64,000 bases of DNA from Pseudobacteroides cellulosolvens ATCC 35603 = DSM 2933. Its GTDB lineage: Bacteria > Bacillota > Clostridia > Acetivibrionales > DSM-2933. Location: contig NZ_LGTC01000001.1 in NCBI RefSeq assembly GCF_001262605.1, positions 1,227,192-1,291,191 of the forward strand, written 5' to 3'. Below are positions 62,565 to 64,000 of the stretch, piece after piece; within the stretch, counting starts at the first letter, position 1; the number at the start of each line of letters is the position of its first letter. Position numbers and translations under genes: made by a program. Below the pieces are notes generated by a model that was not told the DNA's origin, did not search any database, and saw nothing but the letters and a program-made list of their open reading frames with translations.

Positions 62565-62995
62565 CTATTCATGCCTCACAACCCAGCTTTCAGCACATTC
62601 TTTGACATATATCGGAGTTCTAGAATCAGATTTAATCTTGAATAATATACCCATTAAGCTTTGCCCTTCTATGTTACTTATATTGGCATTAAGTATCCTA
62701 TTTATCATTAGAGTGTAAAAAATGATGGCTGTCGTTCAATTGATTTAAGAAGCTCATTTTCATAGTTTGGAATAGACTCAATCCCATGTAACATGCCCCA
62801 TAGAATATCATTATCCTCACAAGGGTATCTTTCATAGATTCTGAACATTGAATTCAAACATTTTTCTTCTAAATTAGCCTCATAAATACTGTTTAGAATT
62901 TCCTCCAAACCTATCCAATCATCTTCTCCAAAGGAGTTTTTAATAGGTTTATAATCATCCAATTGATTAATATAGTTCTTTAAATCAATTTCCAT
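62565..62995 (-). pseudogene. Immunity-like hypothetical gene with a frameshift in a T run
   Basis: From ATG 62995 (GGGAG upstream) the minus strand encodes NSMFRIYERYPCEDNDILWG, MLHGIESIPNYENELLKSIE and RQPSFFTL before TAA at 62710-62708. The next frame carries on as YTLMINRILNANISNIEGQS, MGILFKIKSDSRTP and ends RHE at 62565. Adding one T to the T6 run (62717-62722) joins the halves into one protein of about 143 residues. The family, from memory, keeps LWxxxHGxE...P...xMxNRxLN together. A cleft gene with ATG overlapping TAA is a less likely alternative. Confidence 0.72.
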
Positions 62996-63038
62996 ATTTC
63001 TTTACTCTCCCATAATTTCTCGTCAAAAATATAAACCT

Positions 63039-63464
63039 CTAATATGTAAATTCATATTTATTTAGTTGTTTGTTATATGATACTCCTACATTAGGAGCTT
63101 CAAAATTAAAGGCTTTAGAAGCCCACTCTATTATTGCAGGAGTTAATCCCTCTTGTTGAAAGTCACATAGTGATATTTCTATTGCATGAATAACCACTAA
63201 AGTATCAGCATTGTACGGTGAACTCGTAATAATTTGTTCACTAACTTTTTTTAATCCATACCATAGGAAATATTTATCCTCTTCAACAGGTTTGCTTTCC
63301 ATTGATAATGGTGCTTTTGTGTAAGCCCCCCATAAACCTTTACATATTTCTGAACATGAAAACTTATCTTCATATGTTGACATAGATGTATATTCGCCTA
63401 GTATTTTAATATAAATCCCCCATGAAGATTTAAAAATGCGATATACATGCTCATAACTGTTCAT
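63039..63464 (-). CDS. Hypothetical soluble protein
   Basis: This 141-residue protein begins MNSYEHVYRIFKSSWGIYIK and contains FSCSEICKGLWGAYTKAPLS and ADTLVVIHAIEISLCDFQQE. It resembles an unnamed small family from immunity loci but I cannot name it. The ribosome site AAAGG is weak. Confidence 0.55.
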   Translation of the reverse strand: MNSYEHVYRIFKSSWGIYIKILGEYTSMSTYEDKFSCSEICKGLWGAYTKAPLSMESKPVEEDKYFLWYGLKKVSEQIITSSPYNADTLVVIHAIEISLCDFQQEGLTPAIIEWASKAFNFEAPNVGVSYNKQLNKYEFTY

Positions 63465-63562
63465 AACAAATATTTGACCTTTCTATTCTCATTAAAGAAT
63501 TTGTTAAGTCATCTCATTTAAAGAATACATTTGATTATTACTATTATAGCAGTTTTTAACTG

Positions 63563-63945
63563 TCACGGTTTATATATCTTTATATTTTCGTTCATCCACT
63601 GTTCAATTTTATCTCTTATCTCAAATCTATTTTTTGAAGAAAATTCTTTTAATATGTCCCAACTATTATCTTCTCTAACAATCGCTAAAGACAGACCATA
63701 ATTTCCGTCAGGGTCACCATCTGGATACCATCCTAAATCAATTATCATATAATCTTTAGACGGTACAGTATATACCATTTACCATTTTTTAAACCTATTT
63801 TAACTATCTGCAGAATATCTTGGGTAAAATATCCCCAGTTTTGAAGTATACCCTTATCAACTTCTGATTGCACAGGGTCAACGTCAAAAAATTTATTATA
63901 AGTAATTGCAAAACCTCCTGGGATTTTAATAGGCATTAATTTCAT
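63563..63945 (-). pseudogene. Hypothetical gene frameshifted by a two-base duplication
   Basis: From ATG 63945 the minus strand encodes MKLMPIKIPGGFAITYNKFF, DILQIVKIGLKNGKWY, then goes out of frame and stops. The next frame gives YTVPSKDYMIIDLGWYPDGD, GNYGLSLAIVREDNSWDILK and ends NENIKIYKP at 63563. The junction TGGTATATACTG has an extra TA (63769-63774 on the plus strand is TATATA); removing it gives NGKWYTVPSKDYM in one frame of about 127 residues. Function unknown. GGAGA lies about 10 bases before the start. Confidence 0.75.
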
Positions 63946-64000
63946 AGATACTTCATCTCCACACTTTCCAAACACTTTTGACTTGAATAAACACTTTCAT

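Overview
The window is AT-rich DNA from a spore-forming, plant-fibre-degrading clostridium. Sporulation is shown by GerA/GerC germination proteins and two small acid-soluble spore proteins. Cellulosome use is shown by a type I dockerin on a family 9 cellulase. A non-cellulosomal GH11 xylanase and acetylxylan esterase lies nearby. A cellulosome-forming Ruminiclostridium/Acetivibrio/Pseudobacteroides-type genome is an inference; the species cannot be fixed from this sequence alone. No rRNA, tRNA, CRISPR array, transposase or phage gene was seen.

Layout. 1-7 kb (minus strand): a gerA-gerA-gerC germination cluster in which gerA and its leader are tandemly duplicated, preceded by an esterase and a TetR regulator, then a diguanylate cyclase broken by a one-base frameshift. 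7-13 kb (plus strand): an MMPL exporter behind a promoter and large palindrome, a small membrane protein, an exported SLH/BsuPI-like protein and a flavin reductase. 13-19.5 kb (minus): two spore-protein genes with sigma-G-like promoters, then a 1876-residue protein joining a YcgR/PilZ c-di-GMP receptor module, a GNAT-like region and a complete C-A-T-TE non-ribosomal peptide synthetase module. This is the most unusual gene in the window. 20-29.5 kb: the broken GH9 cellulase, small housekeeping genes, a 14-repeat beta-propeller protein and the GH11-CBM6-CBM6-CE4 enzyme. 29.5-32 kb: an MFS transporter and a metallo-beta-lactamase-fold lipoprotein.

From about 32 kb to the right end almost everything is on the minus strand. 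It consists of small, mutually unrelated genes, each with its own ribosome binding site. Several resemble immunity families of polymorphic toxins (Imm5-like, Imm32-like, SMI1/KNR4, DUF6896-, DUF7660-, DUF6557- and DUF4259-like). ADP-ribose-processing folds (NADAR, ADP-ribosylglycohydrolase), GNAT enzymes, a phosphatase, lipoproteins and many unknowns are mixed in. No full-length toxin is present; only a 65-residue nuclease-like piece sits next to a nonsense-mutated SMI1 gene. I read the region as an orphan-immunity or defence accumulation island.

Gene decay is a second theme. At least nine loci are broken: the diguanylate cyclase (one base lost), GH9 (deletion at a 16-base microhomology, plus loss of the catalytic Glu), GrpB (deletion, stop and extra T), a GNAT (in-frame deletion), an ADP-ribosylglycohydrolase (5-base tandem duplication), a hypothetical at 55.1 kb (two compensating shifts), SMI1 (Gly to stop), a hypothetical at 62.6 kb (one T lost from a T run) and one at 63.6 kb (TA duplication). 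The variety of lesions argues against a single sequencing artefact, but each one-base case needs read support.
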